A DNA stretch of 64,000 bases from Marinobacter bohaiensis (GTDB taxonomy: Bacteria > Pseudomonadota > Gammaproteobacteria > Pseudomonadales > Oleiphilaceae). The number at the start of each line of letters is the position of its first letter. Position 1 is the stretch's first letter. The stretch is from NCBI RefSeq assembly GCF_003258515.1, contig NZ_QGEH01000001.1, positions 1,550,001-1,614,000 of the forward strand, read 5' to 3'. The notes beneath the pieces were generated by a model. That model was given only the letters and a program-made list of their open reading frames with translations. It had not been told where the DNA came from and did no database searches. Below, one piece after another: positions 36,173 to 46,302 of the stretch. The translations under genes were made by a program, and so were the position numbers.

Positions 36173-37216
36173 TCAGCCGGGCTGCTGCCAGTCCGAATTC
36201 TCCATTTCCGTATAGATGCGGCGGAAGCTCTGCATACGCTCCGGGCTGATGTCGCCCCTGGCTTCGGCTTCCAGCAGGGCGCAGCCGGGTTCGGCCTGAT
36301 GCCGGCAGTTGCGGAAGCGGCAGGTGCCGATCAGCGGCCGGATTTCCCGGAAGCCGTACTCCAGGTGCTCCGGATCCATATGCCAGAGACCAAACTCGCG
36401 GATGCCCGGTGAGTCGATCAGGTCGCCGTTGTCCAGGTGAAACAGGCGGGCGGTGGTCGTGGTGTGTACGCCCTTGCCGGTGCTTTCGGACACGTCGCCC
36501 ACGCGAATGCTGTTGTCCTGCAGCAGACGGCGAATGATGGACGATTTCCCCACGCCCGACTGGCCGACGAACACGCTGGTTCGGTCCTTCAGCAGACGCT
36601 CAATGGTGGAATCCTCTTCCGGGGCATGGTGCACCGAAGTCTGCTCGACCTGGTAGCCCAGTCCCCGATAGCGCTCCAGCAGGGCATTGATCGCCGAGCG
36701 ATTGTCGTCGCTGAGCAGGTCCGTCTTGTTGAGCAGCAGGACGGGGGTGATGTCGCAGTTCTCCGCCGCCACCAGATAGCGGTCGACCAGGTTGTCGTGC
36801 GGCTCCGGTTCCGGCGCGATGACCAGGATGATGTGATCGATGTTGGCGGCGACGGGCTTGAGCTGGCCAAATTTGTCAGGGCGTTGCAGCAGGCTGTCCC
36901 GGTCCTGGAGCGCGACGATAACGCCCAGGTCGTCGGCACCGGGGCGCCAGATCACGCGGTCGCCGGTGACCAGCGGGCCCAGATTGGTGCGCACGTGGCA
37001 GCGGGTGATCTCGCCGCGCTGCTCGCCTTCAAGCACTTCCACGTCGATCTGTTTGCCGAAGTGAGCAATGATCAGCCCGCTTTGCTCGTCCCCCAGCTCG
37101 CCCGACTGCAGTTTGCGGTCAATGTCCCGTTCCCTTCGTGAAGCGCGGGCGGCGCGCTCTTTCTGGATTTTCTCGATGCGCCATTTCTGCTGCTTGTTGA
37201 GCCGACGTTTTGCCAT
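36173..37216 (-). CDS. rsgA: Small ribosomal subunit biogenesis GTPase RsgA
   Basis: A 347-aa circularly permuted GTPase. The OB-fold N-terminal domain is followed by the permuted motifs G4 (LLNKTDL), G1 ([12 protein letters not shown]) and G3 (IDSPGIREF). A C-terminal zinc site, [14 protein letters not shown], completes it. It checks 30S maturation. The start is ATG 37216. It faces orn, read divergently in the adjacent gap. Confidence 0.95.
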   Translation of the reverse strand: MAKRRLNKQQKWRIEKIQKERAARASRRERDIDRKLQSGELGDEQSGLIIAHFGKQIDVEVLEGEQRGEITRCHVRTNLGPLVTGDRVIWRPGADDLGVIVALQDRDSLLQRPDKFGQLKPVAANIDHIILVIAPEPEPHDNLVDRYLVAAENCDITPVLLLNKTDLLSDDNRSAINALLERYRGLGYQVEQTSVHHAPEEDSTIERLLKDRTSVFVGQSGVGKSSIIRRLLQDNSIRVGDVSESTGKGVHTTTTARLFHLDNGDLIDSPGIREFGLWHMDPEHLEYGFREIRPLIGTCRFRNCRHQAEPGCALLEAEARGDISPERMQSFRRIYTEMENSDWQQPG

Positions 37217-37353
37217 GGGTCGTGTCTTTGCCTGCTGGAGTTTCTGCCTGTCTGGCTAAATGTGCCATCATTGGCAGCCTGGTTGGCGCCGATTATACGG
37301 GGCCAGCGCCCGGCAATCACACCGTATTACCCAAATCTGCAGGAGTAACCATC

Positions 37354-37902
37354 ATGGCCGCAGCCGATCGACTGGTCTGGATCGATCTGGAAATGACCGG
37401 GCTCGACCCGGATCAGGAACGGATCATCGAAATCGCCACCATCGTGACCGATTCCGACCTCAATACGATCGCCGAGGGACCGGTGCTGGCCATTAACCAG
37501 CCGGACAGCCTGCTCGACAGCATGGATGAGTGGTGCACGCGGACGCACGGCGAAAGCGGTCTGACCCAGCGGGTCAAGGAAAGCGATCTGTCGGAGGCGG
37601 ACGCCGAGCGCCAGACGATTGATTTCCTTGAGCAGCACCTCGAAGCGGGTCAATCCCCCCTGTGCGGCAATAGCATCGGCCAGGACCGCCGCTTCCTGGT
37701 GCGCTACATGCCGGCCCTGGAGGCTTTTTTCCACTATCGCAACCTGGACGTGAGCACCATCAAGGAGCTGGCCCGCCGCTGGCGTCCGGACGTCCTGGCG
37801 GGGGTGAAAAAGAAGGGGACTCACCTGGCCCTGGATGACATCCGCGACTCCATTGACGAGCTGCGGCATTATCGTGAACAGTTCTTCCGTCTGGAACCGT
37901 AA
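37354..37902 (+). CDS. orn: Oligoribonuclease
   Basis: A 182-aa DEDDh exonuclease. The acidic residues lie in [11 protein letters not shown], at the Asp after NSIGQDRRF, and in the final His/Asp stretch [10 protein letters not shown]. It degrades 2-5 nt RNA, including pGpG from c-di-GMP breakdown, which links it to the EAL protein in this window. The start is ATG 37354 with CAGGAG upstream. It is divergent from rsgA and convergent with queG. Confidence 0.96.
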   Translation: MAAADRLVWIDLEMTGLDPDQERIIEIATIVTDSDLNTIAEGPVLAINQPDSLLDSMDEWCTRTHGESGLTQRVKESDLSEADAERQTIDFLEQHLEAGQSPLCGNSIGQDRRFLVRYMPALEAFFHYRNLDVSTIKELARRWRPDVLAGVKKKGTHLALDDIRDSIDELRHYREQFFRLEP

Positions 37903-37919
37903 TCGACGTCAGCGGCGCC

Positions 37920-38981
37920 TCAGTCAGCAACCCCATGCCGCCTGAGCGCCCAGTGCACATGCTCCCGAACCAGTTCCGAGGGATGGCTGGCCCTGTGTTT
38001 CAGCGCCTCGATCACCGGAATGGTTGACGGGGCGTTGCCCAGCCCCACCGCCAGGTTGCGCAGCCAGCCCTCGTAGCCCGTGCGGCGGATGGCCGAGCCT
38101 TCGGTGCGCTTGAGGAAATCCGCCTCGGTCCACAGGAACAGTTCTGCCAGCTCGCTGTTGTCCAGGTGGTGTCGGGGCTGGAAGTCGTCCTTGTCGCTGG
38201 GCTTGCTGAACTTGTTCCAGGGGCAGACCAGTTGGCAGTCGTCGCAGCCGAATACGCGGTTGCCCATCAGCGGGCGCAGTTCTTCCGGGATGGATCCTTT
38301 CAGCTCGATCGTCAGATAGCTGATGCAGCGTCGGGCATCCAGTTGGTGCGGGCCGACGAAGGCGTCCGTAGGGCAGACCTGGAGGCAGGCGGAGCAGCTG
38401 CCGCAGTGTTCGGTCGCAAACGGTGGGTCCACCGGCAGGGGCGCGCTGGTAAAGATCTCGCCAAGAAAGAAAAACGAGCCCGCCTTGGGATTGATCAGCA
38501 TCGTGTTCTTGCCGATCCAGCCCAGACCCGCGCGCTGTGCCAGAGCGCGTTCCAGTACCGGGGCGCTGTCGACGAAGGCGCGATGCTGGTGACCTTCCAG
38601 GGCGTCGTCGATACGCTTGGCGAGTTGCGCCAGGCGTTTGCGAATCAGCTTGTGGTAGTCGCGCCCGAGGGTGTAGCGGGACAGATAGGCCTTTTCCGGA
38701 TTCTTCAGGATCCGGGCGGGGCTGTCCGGTGATGGCAGGTAATCCATGCGCAGGGAAATCACCCGTGCGGTGCCCGGTACCAGCTCCGCGGGGGTATAGC
38801 GCTTGCGGCCATGGTCGGCCATATAGCTCATTTCGCCGTGACGCCCCGCCGCCAGCCAGCGCTGCAGGTGCGCGCCATGCTCGCCGGTTTCCGGGTGGGT
38901 GATGCCCACGGCCTGGAAGCCGAGTTCGTTCGCCCAGTCATGTATTTGCCGGGCGAGGCTGTCGAGACTTTCGGTTAACAT
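37920..38981 (-). CDS. queG: Epoxyqueuosine reductase
   Basis: A 353-aa iron-sulfur, cobalamin-dependent enzyme. Two [4Fe-4S] clusters are bound by CGSCSACLQVCPTDAF and CDDCQLVCPWN. The N-terminal reductase region has RKRYTPAELVPG and the C-terminal HEAT-like repeat part contains WLRNLAVGLGNAP. It carries out the last step of queuosine-tRNA synthesis. The start is ATG 38981, divergent from nnr with 132 bp between. Confidence 0.95.
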   Translation of the reverse strand: MLTESLDSLARQIHDWANELGFQAVGITHPETGEHGAHLQRWLAAGRHGEMSYMADHGRKRYTPAELVPGTARVISLRMDYLPSPDSPARILKNPEKAYLSRYTLGRDYHKLIRKRLAQLAKRIDDALEGHQHRAFVDSAPVLERALAQRAGLGWIGKNTMLINPKAGSFFFLGEIFTSAPLPVDPPFATEHCGSCSACLQVCPTDAFVGPHQLDARRCISYLTIELKGSIPEELRPLMGNRVFGCDDCQLVCPWNKFSKPSDKDDFQPRHHLDNSELAELFLWTEADFLKRTEGSAIRRTGYEGWLRNLAVGLGNAPSTIPVIEALKHRASHPSELVREHVHWALRRHGVAD

Positions 38982-39113
38982 TGATTAAGTTATGACCTTT
39001 TGAATCGTTTTGCTATGCTTAACAGTCATCTGGCCCGATGACTTCAACCGGATTCTGTCCCGGGGCGCACAGAAATCCCGGCGGCCGCATTGACGACCCA
39101 AGGAAAGAGGCCC

Positions 39114-40673
39114 ATGAGCGCGACGGCTACCGCCAGTTTACCAGACAGACTCTACGCTGCGGATGGTGTACAGGCTCTGGATCGCTGTGCCATCGACGAG
39201 CATGGGGTGCCCGGTTACGACCTGATGCAGCGTGCGGCCCGCAGCGCCTTTCGTCAGTTGGTCCGGCACTGGCCGCTGGCCCGCTCGGTACTGGTGTTGT
39301 GCGGCGCCGGCAACAACGGCGGCGACGGTTACCTCGTCGCTGACGCGGCGCACCGCCAGGGGTTTTCGGTTCGCTGCGTGGCGGTCTCCGATCCGGCGCG
39401 CCTGAAAGGCGACGCGCGCACGGCCTTCGAATCCGCCACCGCCAACGGCGTTAGCCTGACTCAGTGGGGGCGGGACGCTGACGCCGACCAACTGGACGAC
39501 TGGCTGAAGCAGGCGGACGTGACGGTGGATGCCCTGTTGGGTACGGGTATTACCGGTCCCTTGCGGGCGCCCTTCGATCAGGTGATCGCCTGCGTTCGCC
39601 GCAGCGGTTGCGCGGTCCTCGCGGTGGACGTGCCGTCCGGCCTGGATGCCACCAGCGGCTGGATTGAGACCGATGCGGTGGAAGCAACGGCGACCGTCAC
39701 CTTTATCGGACTCAAGGCGGGGCTGCTGACCGGTCGAGGGCCGGACGTCTGCGGCGACCTGGTTTTTGATGATCTGGGGGTTCCCGGGGCCATCTATGAT
39801 GCGGTGCCGGCCATCGCGCAGCGGGTGGACTGGAACCGGGTCGCCGGTCATTTGCCCGCCCGGCGACGGGGCGCCCACAAGGGGGATTGCGGCCGCCTTC
39901 TGGTGGTGGCCGGGGATCAGGGCTTTGGCGGGGCAGGCCTGCTCGCGGCCGAGGCTGCGGCCCGCACCGGAGCTGGTCTGGTGACGCTGGCAACCCGCGC
40001 CGACTATGTGGGCGCAGCCCTGGCTCGCTGCCCCTCGCTGATGGTTCGAGGGGTGGAGCACGGCAACGAACTGGCGCTGCTGGTTTCCGGTGCCGATGTC
40101 ATTGTGTTCGGACCGGGTGCCGGTCAGGGTGCCTGGGGCCAGCAGATGCTGCAGCAGGTACTGACTTTCGATGGCCCGCTGCTGGTGGACGCCGATGGCC
40201 TGAACCTGATGGCCAGTCGCGCCGTCGAGCCACGTGACAACTGGATTCTGACGCCACATCCGGGGGAAGCGGCCCGGCTGCTGGAGTGCGATAACCGCGC
40301 CATTGGCTGCGATCGCCTGGCGGCGGTCAACGCGCTACAGGCGCGCTATGGCGGCGTTGCGTTGCTCAAGGGGGCCGGCACGCTGGTCCAGGCCGATGCC
40401 TTGGATCTTCCGGTGTTGGTACAGGGTGGTAATCCGGGTATGGCCACCGGCGGGATGGGTGACGTGCTTTCCGGTATCATTGGCGCCCTGGTGGCTCAGG
40501 GGGTGCCTGCCGCGCAGGCTACGGTGCTCGGCGCCAGCCTGCACGCCGAGGCGGCGGACCGTGCTGCCCTGGAAAAAGGGTTCATGGGCCTGTTGCCGAT
40601 GGACCTGATCGACCGACTGCCGTCGGTGTTGGGCGAAGCCGAGGGCGTGCTGCTTCCGCTGGGTTATCAGTAG
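39114..40673 (+). CDS. nnr: Bifunctional NAD(P)H-hydrate epimerase / dehydratase
   Basis: A 519-aa fusion. The N-terminal YjeF epimerase (about 1-220) contains VLCGAGNNGGDGYLVA. The C-terminal dehydratase (about 230-510) has the sugar-kinase-like GGNPGMATGGMGDVLSGI and TPHPGEAARLL. It repairs damaged NADH/NADPH hydrates. The start is ATG 39114, with AAGGAAAGAGG upstream; a TTG at 39090 is less likely. It opens the nnr-tsaE-amiB-mutL run. Confidence 0.94.
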   Translation: MSATATASLPDRLYAADGVQALDRCAIDEHGVPGYDLMQRAARSAFRQLVRHWPLARSVLVLCGAGNNGGDGYLVADAAHRQGFSVRCVAVSDPARLKGDARTAFESATANGVSLTQWGRDADADQLDDWLKQADVTVDALLGTGITGPLRAPFDQVIACVRRSGCAVLAVDVPSGLDATSGWIETDAVEATATVTFIGLKAGLLTGRGPDVCGDLVFDDLGVPGAIYDAVPAIAQRVDWNRVAGHLPARRRGAHKGDCGRLLVVAGDQGFGGAGLLAAEAAARTGAGLVTLATRADYVGAALARCPSLMVRGVEHGNELALLVSGADVIVFGPGAGQGAWGQQMLQQVLTFDGPLLVDADGLNLMASRAVEPRDNWILTPHPGEAARLLECDNRAIGCDRLAAVNALQARYGGVALLKGAGTLVQADALDLPVLVQGGNPGMATGGMGDVLSGIIGALVAQGVPAAQATVLGASLHAEAADRAALEKGFMGLLPMDLIDRLPSVLGEAEGVLLPLGYQ

Positions 40674-40767
40674 CCGGGAGTAGCCGGATGCCAGTGGCTG
40701 GATCGGCGACGCGAAACGAATGATTATCAACGTTGACGAAGAGGGCCGGGCAGGCCGAAGAGGTTGA

Positions 40768-41298
40768 ATGGCTGTGACAGGGGTGGACAAGACACCCGCC
40801 GGTGAGGCGGTCGTAACCGTCCGTCTGGCGGACGAGGCGGCGACACAGCGTCTGGGTGCTTTGATGGCCGGAATCATCGGCGCGTCCGGCGAGGGCTGCG
40901 TGTTGCACCTGAGCGGCACGCTGGGGGCGGGCAAAACCACCTTCAGTCGAGGCTTTATTCAGGCCATGGGCCATGAAGGCGCGGTGAAGAGCCCGACCTA
41001 CACGCTGGTGGAGCCCTACGACACCCTGCAGCCGCCTGTTTATCACTTCGATCTGTATCGGCTGGGTGACCCCGAAGAGCTTGAGTACATGGGGATCCGG
41101 GACTACCTGCGGGATCAGGTGATCTGCCTGATCGAATGGCCCGAGCAGGGTGAAGGCGTGCTGCCGGCGGCGGATTGCGCCATCAGCCTGGCGGTAGCGG
41201 GTAGCGGCCGGGAAGCGAAACTGGTGGCGGCGTCGGCCCGTGGCCGACGCCTGCTTGAGGCTGTCGGCGGAGCAATCTCCGCACACCGGCCCGACTGA
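40768..41298 (+). CDS. tsaE: tRNA threonylcarbamoyladenosine biosynthesis ATPase TsaE
   Basis: A 176-aa P-loop protein with LSGTLGAGKTTFSRGF, then SPTYTLVEPY and YHFDLYRLGDPEELEY, all TsaE hallmarks. It supports the TsaBCD complex in making t6A at position 37 of ANN-decoding tRNAs. The first ~15 residues are less conserved, so the true start could be slightly inside. Confidence 0.93.
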   Translation: MAVTGVDKTPAGEAVVTVRLADEAATQRLGALMAGIIGASGEGCVLHLSGTLGAGKTTFSRGFIQAMGHEGAVKSPTYTLVEPYDTLQPPVYHFDLYRLGDPEELEYMGIRDYLRDQVICLIEWPEQGEGVLPAADCAISLAVAGSGREAKLVAASARGRRLLEAVGGAISAHRPD

Positions 41299-41322
41299 CC
41301 GAACGACAAGGAACGCAGCAGA

Positions 41323-42675
41323 GTGAAGACTGAAATGCGGCACATCCTCGACAGGACGGTTCCATGGCTACTGGCCGGGCTGCTGAGCCTGGCCGGCACC
41401 GCTCAGGCGCAGACCCGCGTGGAAGGCGTTCGCATCTGGCCGGCGCCCGACCATACGCGGCTGGTGCTCGATATGGGCGGCGAGGTGGATCATTCCATCT
41501 TTTCGCTGGCGAATCCGTCTCGCCTGGTGATTGACATCAAGAACACCCGACTGGAAACCAGCTTCGGCAAGCTGGACCTGTCCGGTAGCCCGATCCAGCG
41601 CATTCGCAGTGCCCCACGCCATGGTGATGACCTGCGCGTGGTGCTGGACCTCAAGCGCGACGTCAAACCACGCAGCTTCCAGTTGGAGCCCAACGCCGAG
41701 TACGGAAACCGCCTGGTAGTGGACCTGATCCAGGAAGGCGCCGAACGCAACGAGCCGTCCAAGCCGGTGTTGTCGGAGAACCGTGATGGCAAGCGCGATA
41801 TCATCGTCATGATCGACGCCGGCCACGGCGGGGAGGATCCCGGCGCGAGCGGCCCCAGCGGCACCCACGAGAAGGATGTGGTCCTTCCCCTGGCGCGCAA
41901 GCTCAAGGCGATTATCGATGCCCAGCCGGGCTTCACCGCACGTCTGACCCGGGATGGCGACTACTACATTGGGCTGCGTCAGCGGATCTTGCTGGCCCGC
42001 AAGCAGAATGCCGACCTGTTCGTGTCGATCCACGCCGATGCGTTCCGTACGCCGCAACCGCGTGGGGCCTCGGTGTTTGCTTTGTCCCGCCGTGGCGCCA
42101 CCAGTGAAACCGCACGCTGGCTGGCCCGCAACGAGAACCGTTCCGACCTGATCGGCGGGGTTGGCGGCGTATCGCTGGACGACAAGAACGAGGTTCTGGC
42201 CGGTGTGCTGCTGGACCTGTCCATGACCGCCAGCATCAATGCCAGCGTCGGGGTGGGGGACCACGTCCTGAAGAATCTGGGGCATGTGGCCAGGCTGCAC
42301 AAGCATGGCGTTGAACAGGCGGCGTTCGTGGTGCTCAAGTCGCCTGACATCCCGTCGATCCTGGTGGAAGCCGGGTTTATTTCCAACCCGCAGGAAGAGC
42401 GCAACCTGAAGTCGGCGGCCTATCGCAGCAAGCTGGCCCACGCGATCTGGGAAGGCGTTGACTCCTATTTCCGCGATACGCCGCCGCCTGGGACACTGCT
42501 GGCCTGGGAGAAGCGGAACGGGCAGGGGATGGCGTCCTATCGCATCCAGCGGGGCGATACCCTCTCCGCCGTGGCGCGCCGCAACGCCACGACGGTCAAC
42601 CGCATCAAGGAGTTGAATAACCTGTCCAGCGATCAGGTGATGGTCGGTCAGACGATCAAGATCCCGGCGTCCTGA
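41323..42675 (+). CDS. amiB: N-acetylmuramoyl-L-alanine amidase with AMIN and LysM domains
   Basis: A 450-aa exported amidase from a GTG start (AAGGAACG about 9 nt upstream; ATG 41335 is an alternative). The signal peptide (about residues 5-29) leads to an AMIN domain (about 30-135). The zinc amidase_3 domain follows (about 160-380) with IDAGHGGEDPG, HEKDV, VSIHADAF and ILVEAGFISN. A C-terminal LysM (about 405-448) has YRIQRGDTLSAVARRN. It splits septal peptidoglycan. The symbol follows the Pseudomonas usage; it resembles E. coli AmiB/AmiC. Confidence 0.92.
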   Translation: MKTEMRHILDRTVPWLLAGLLSLAGTAQAQTRVEGVRIWPAPDHTRLVLDMGGEVDHSIFSLANPSRLVIDIKNTRLETSFGKLDLSGSPIQRIRSAPRHGDDLRVVLDLKRDVKPRSFQLEPNAEYGNRLVVDLIQEGAERNEPSKPVLSENRDGKRDIIVMIDAGHGGEDPGASGPSGTHEKDVVLPLARKLKAIIDAQPGFTARLTRDGDYYIGLRQRILLARKQNADLFVSIHADAFRTPQPRGASVFALSRRGATSETARWLARNENRSDLIGGVGGVSLDDKNEVLAGVLLDLSMTASINASVGVGDHVLKNLGHVARLHKHGVEQAAFVVLKSPDIPSILVEAGFISNPQEERNLKSAAYRSKLAHAIWEGVDSYFRDTPPPGTLLAWEKRNGQGMASYRIQRGDTLSAVARRNATTVNRIKELNNLSSDQVMVGQTIKIPAS

Positions 42676-42785
42676 AGCGGGATCTCCGCGCCCCGCATCG
42701 AGACCCTGAGACAGGACGCCCGTCTCTGTTATCATGACGCGCTTACGCCACCGACCCATGCCACTGACAGAGGCGCCGCGTCCCC

Positions 42786-44714
42786 ATGTCCGAAATCCGA
42801 CTGCTCAGTCCCCGTCTCGCAAACCAGATCGCCGCCGGTGAGGTCGTCGAACGTCCGGCGTCGGTGGTCAAGGAGCTGGTTGAGAACGCCCTGGACGCGG
42901 GAGCCGACCGTGTCGAGGTTGAAGTGGAGCAGGGCGGCGTCAAGCTGATCCGCGTGCGCGATACGGGTGTTGGTATTGCCGAGGCAGAGCTGCCGCTGGC
43001 GTTGAGCCGGCACGCCACCAGCAAGATCGCTGACCTGGACGATCTGGAAGCGGTGGCGTCGCTGGGTTTTCGCGGTGAGGCACTGGCCAGTATCAGTTCG
43101 GTCTCCAGGCTGTCGCTGACGTCGCGTACGGTGGATACCGAAGCCGCGTGCCGGGTGGAAGTCGAAGGGCGTGATATGGATGCCCGGGTATCGCCGGCCG
43201 CCCATCCCGTGGGCACCACTGTCGAGGTGCGGGATCTTTTCTTCAACACACCGGCGCGACGCAAGTTCCTGCGGACCGAAAAGACCGAGTTCGGGCATAT
43301 CGAGGAGTGCGTCCGCCGTCAGGCGCTGGCGCGCTTCGAGACCGGTTTCACCCTGCGTCATAACCAGCGCGGCATTCAGAGCCTGCGCCCGGCCATGACG
43401 CCGCTGGACCGTGAGCGCCGGATCGGCTCCCTGTGCGGTCAGCAGTTTATCGACAACGCCGTGGTCATCGACGCCGAGGCGTCCGGGCTGCGTCTGTGGG
43501 GGTGGGTGGCGCTGCCCACCTTTTCCCGCAGTCAATCGGACTTGCAGTATTTCTTCGTCAACCATCGGGTGATCCGCGACCGGCTGGTGGCCCACGCGGT
43601 GCGCCAGGCCTACCGGGACGTGCTCTACAACAACCGGCACCCGGCGTTCGTGCTTTATCTGGAACTGGATCCGGCCAACGTGGACGTCAACGTCCATCCC
43701 ACCAAACATGAGGTGCGCTTCCGTGATGGCCGGCTGGTGCACGACTTTATCTTCCGCACGCTGCATCGGGCGCTGGGTGAAGTTAAACCACAGGATCATA
43801 TGCATGGCGCGGTCGCCCAGTCGTTGAGCCGCGAGGCGACCTATGGCGGTGCCGCTCCTGCTGGCGGCGAAGGCGCTGCAGCGCCGGTAAGTCATTCCCC
43901 GGCCGGATTCGGTGGCAATGGCAACGAGGGCATTGGCTACCACGCCGGTCAGCAACGGCCGGTGGGCTGGCAGTCGGACGACCAGATGGCGTTCTACCAG
44001 TCCCTGAACGGTGGCGGCGGCATGACGTCGGCGACGCCCGCCGAGGCAGGCGTCCAGGCCAGCGTTGCCGAGGCGCCCGCACCGTTCACGGCGCAGCCAG
44101 CGCCGACGCCACCGCAATCCGATGGCACCGAACCACCGTTGGGCTACGCCATTGCCCAGTTGCACGGCATCTACATCCTGGCGCAGACCAGCCAGGGCAT
44201 GATCGTGGTGGATATGCACGCCGCCCACGAGCGGATTACCTACGAGCGCATGAAAATCGCGCTGGACGCGCAGGATCTCAAGAGCCAGCCGCTGCTGGTG
44301 CCGCTGACCCTGGCCGTAAGCCAGCGCGAGGCCAGCATCGCCGAATCGCACGTCGACGAGCTGCAAGCGGTGGGGCTGCAGATAGAGCGCATGGGACCGG
44401 AAACCCTGGTGGTGCGCCAGATCCCGGCGCTGCTGCGGGGCGCGGACACCGAGCAACTGGTGCGGGATGTGGTGTCGGACCTGGTGGAGCACGGCCAGTC
44501 GGATCGGGTCAAGGCCGTGACCAACGAACTGCTGGGGACCATGGCCTGTCACGGTTCGGTGCGGGCCAATCGCCAACTGACCATTCCCGAGATGAACACC
44601 CTGCTGCGCGACATGGAGGCCACGGAACGCAGTGGCCAGTGTAACCACGGTCGTCCGACCTGGACCCTGGTCACCCTGGGTGAGCTGGACAAGCTCTTCC
44701 TGCGCGGACGCTGA
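42786..44714 (+). CDS. mutL: DNA mismatch repair protein MutL with endonuclease-type motif
   Basis: A 642-aa MutL. The GHKL ATPase starts with [20 protein letters not shown] and has [10 protein letters not shown] and [11 protein letters not shown] variable linker (about 340-440) is rich in Gly, Ala and Pro. The C-terminal dimerisation domain has [15 protein letters not shown], the endonuclease motif of MutL proteins in MutH-less bacteria, and [12 protein letters not shown]. The stop is 3 bp before miaA. Confidence 0.95.
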   Translation: MSEIRLLSPRLANQIAAGEVVERPASVVKELVENALDAGADRVEVEVEQGGVKLIRVRDTGVGIAEAELPLALSRHATSKIADLDDLEAVASLGFRGEALASISSVSRLSLTSRTVDTEAACRVEVEGRDMDARVSPAAHPVGTTVEVRDLFFNTPARRKFLRTEKTEFGHIEECVRRQALARFETGFTLRHNQRGIQSLRPAMTPLDRERRIGSLCGQQFIDNAVVIDAEASGLRLWGWVALPTFSRSQSDLQYFFVNHRVIRDRLVAHAVRQAYRDVLYNNRHPAFVLYLELDPANVDVNVHPTKHEVRFRDGRLVHDFIFRTLHRALGEVKPQDHMHGAVAQSLSREATYGGAAPAGGEGAAAPVSHSPAGFGGNGNEGIGYHAGQQRPVGWQSDDQMAFYQSLNGGGGMTSATPAEAGVQASVAEAPAPFTAQPAPTPPQSDGTEPPLGYAIAQLHGIYILAQTSQGMIVVDMHAAHERITYERMKIALDAQDLKSQPLLVPLTLAVSQREASIAESHVDELQAVGLQIERMGPETLVVRQIPALLRGADTEQLVRDVVSDLVEHGQSDRVKAVTNELLGTMACHGSVRANRQLTIPEMNTLLRDMEATERSGQCNHGRPTWTLVTLGELDKLFLRGR

Positions 44715-44717
44715 CCC

Positions 44718-45725
44718 ATGCCGACTGACCCATCGCTACCCCCGGCGATTTCCCTGATGGGGCCGACGGCGGCCGGCAAGACCGACCTTGCCCTGGCCCT
44801 CTGCCAGGTTCTCCCGTGCGAGATCATCAGTGTCGACTCGGCCATGATCTACCGCGGCATGGATATTGGCACGGCCAAACCCAGCACCGAGGAACTGGCG
44901 CAGGCGCCGCATCGCCTGATTGATATCTGCGATCCGGCCGATACCTATTCGGCCGCCGACTTTCGCACCGATGCCCTGCGCGAGATGGATGAGATCACGG
45001 CCCGGGGCCGCATTCCACTGCTGGTGGGCGGCACCATGATGTATTTCAAGGCGCTGCTGCACGGGATGTCCGATCTGCCGTCAGCGGACCCGGCGCTGCG
45101 GCGTCAACTTGAGGCGCGGGCCGAAAGCGAGGGCTGGGCGGCTCTGCATGAGGAACTTCGTCAGAAAGACCCGGTCGCAGCAGAGGCGATTCATCCGAAT
45201 AACCGGCAGCGGGTCTTGCGCGCGTTGGAGGTGGTGCTGCTCACCGGGCAACCCATTTCCGCCGCCTGGGCCGCCGACCGTGGTACGTCCGGGGACGTGG
45301 ATTACCCGTATTTAACGCGTTGGCAGGCAGACGATTCAGGGGCGCTTCCGTATAATGTTATCCAGCTATCGATTGCGCCGGGCAATCGATCGGTGCTGCA
45401 CGAGCGAATCCGGTTGCGCTTCGGCAAGATGCTGGATATGGGGTTTGCTGATGAGGTGAGAGCGCTCAGGCGCCGGCCGGATCTGCACCCCGGGTTGCCG
45501 TCCATTCGCTGTGTCGGTTATCGCCAGGCCTGGGCCTGGCTGGATGGGGAGGTGGATTACGACACCTTTGTCGAAAAAGGCGTCGCCGCCACCCGGCAGT
45601 TGGCCAAGCGTCAACTGACCTGGCTGCGCAAATGGCCGGATGTGGCCTGGATCGACAGTGAGGCGTCAGGTTCTTTGAAGCGCGCCTTGAAAATCCTCGA
45701 ATCCCGCACCACATTGATTAAGTGA
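44718..45725 (+). CDS. miaA: tRNA dimethylallyltransferase
   Basis: A 335-aa prenyltransferase. The P-loop is [14 protein letters not shown], with [16 protein letters not shown] and the DP-type acceptor region [14 protein letters not shown]. The tRNA-binding end contains [13 protein letters not shown]. It makes i6A37 in tRNAs reading UNN codons. It is co-transcribed with mutL. Confidence 0.96.
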   Translation: MPTDPSLPPAISLMGPTAAGKTDLALALCQVLPCEIISVDSAMIYRGMDIGTAKPSTEELAQAPHRLIDICDPADTYSAADFRTDALREMDEITARGRIPLLVGGTMMYFKALLHGMSDLPSADPALRRQLEARAESEGWAALHEELRQKDPVAAEAIHPNNRQRVLRALEVVLLTGQPISAAWAADRGTSGDVDYPYLTRWQADDSGALPYNVIQLSIAPGNRSVLHERIRLRFGKMLDMGFADEVRALRRRPDLHPGLPSIRCVGYRQAWAWLDGEVDYDTFVEKGVAATRQLAKRQLTWLRKWPDVAWIDSEASGSLKRALKILESRTTLIK

Positions 45726-45845
45726 CCGGCGCTCAATGAGCTCCGTTCGCCCAGCCGGCTTCGAAACAGCCGGCGCCCATTGATCAGCCCCGACAGGAAG
45801 CGTGCCGACAGTCGGGATTGATCGGGAGTCCGCCGGCAGGTGGTT

Positions 45846-45875
45846 TTCGCAACGGAACTCCGCTTCTTCTAATAC
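45846..45875 (+). promoter_or_regulatory. Candidate promoter for hfq
   Basis: TTCGCA (45846-45851) and TAATAC (45870-45875) are 18 bp apart and 36 bp upstream of the hfq start. A hairpin (CCGGCT / AGCCGG) lies at about 45760-45780, which could separate hfq from miaA. Moderate match only. Confidence 0.35.
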
Positions 45876-45911
45876 CAGACGATCTGCGATTAAAAAAACA
45901 GGAGAATTAAC

Positions 45912-46163
45912 ATGTCAAAAGGGCATTCTTTACAAGACCCTTACCTCAATGCACTGCGCAAGGAGCGCATTCCGGTTTCCATCTTCCTCGTCAACGGGAT
46001 CAAGCTTCAGGGCCAGATCGAGTCATTCGATCAGTTCGTGATCCTGCTGAAGAATACGGTAAGCCAGATGGTGTACAAGCATGCCATTTCCACGGTCGTG
46101 CCTGCCCGTAATGTTCGTATTCCGCAACAAAGTGCCGTTGGCGAGGGTGAAGGCGAAGCCTGA
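45912..46163 (+). CDS. hfq: RNA chaperone Hfq
   Basis: An 83-aa Sm-like hexamer protein. The Sm1 region begins with [20 protein letters not shown] and [11 protein letters not shown], and the Sm2 signature is [13 protein letters not shown]. The C-terminal tail is short (about 18 residues) with several Gly and Glu. CAGGAG precedes the ATG by 7 nt. Confidence 0.97.
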   Translation: MSKGHSLQDPYLNALRKERIPVSIFLVNGIKLQGQIESFDQFVILLKNTVSQMVYKHAISTVVPARNVRIPQQSAVGEGEGEA

Positions 46164-46182
46164 TCCCCTCGACCAATGCGAC

Positions 46183-46214
46183 GGCAGCCGGCATGCCTGA
46201 TGGTGCCGGCTGCC
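46183..46214 (+). terminator. Hairpin after hfq
   Basis: GGCAGCCGGCA (46183-46193) and TGCCGGCTGCC (46204-46214) pair perfectly over 11 bp, followed by TTCCTTAT. Likely a partial terminator 20 bp after the hfq stop. Confidence 0.6.
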
Positions 46215-46302
46215 TTCCTTATATGCCCGCAATCTGCCACAGTGGGCCTCCCGGCCCAGGCTGGGCTATCCTAATTGCAAATCTTTCCGGAGAACCATCT
46301 CC

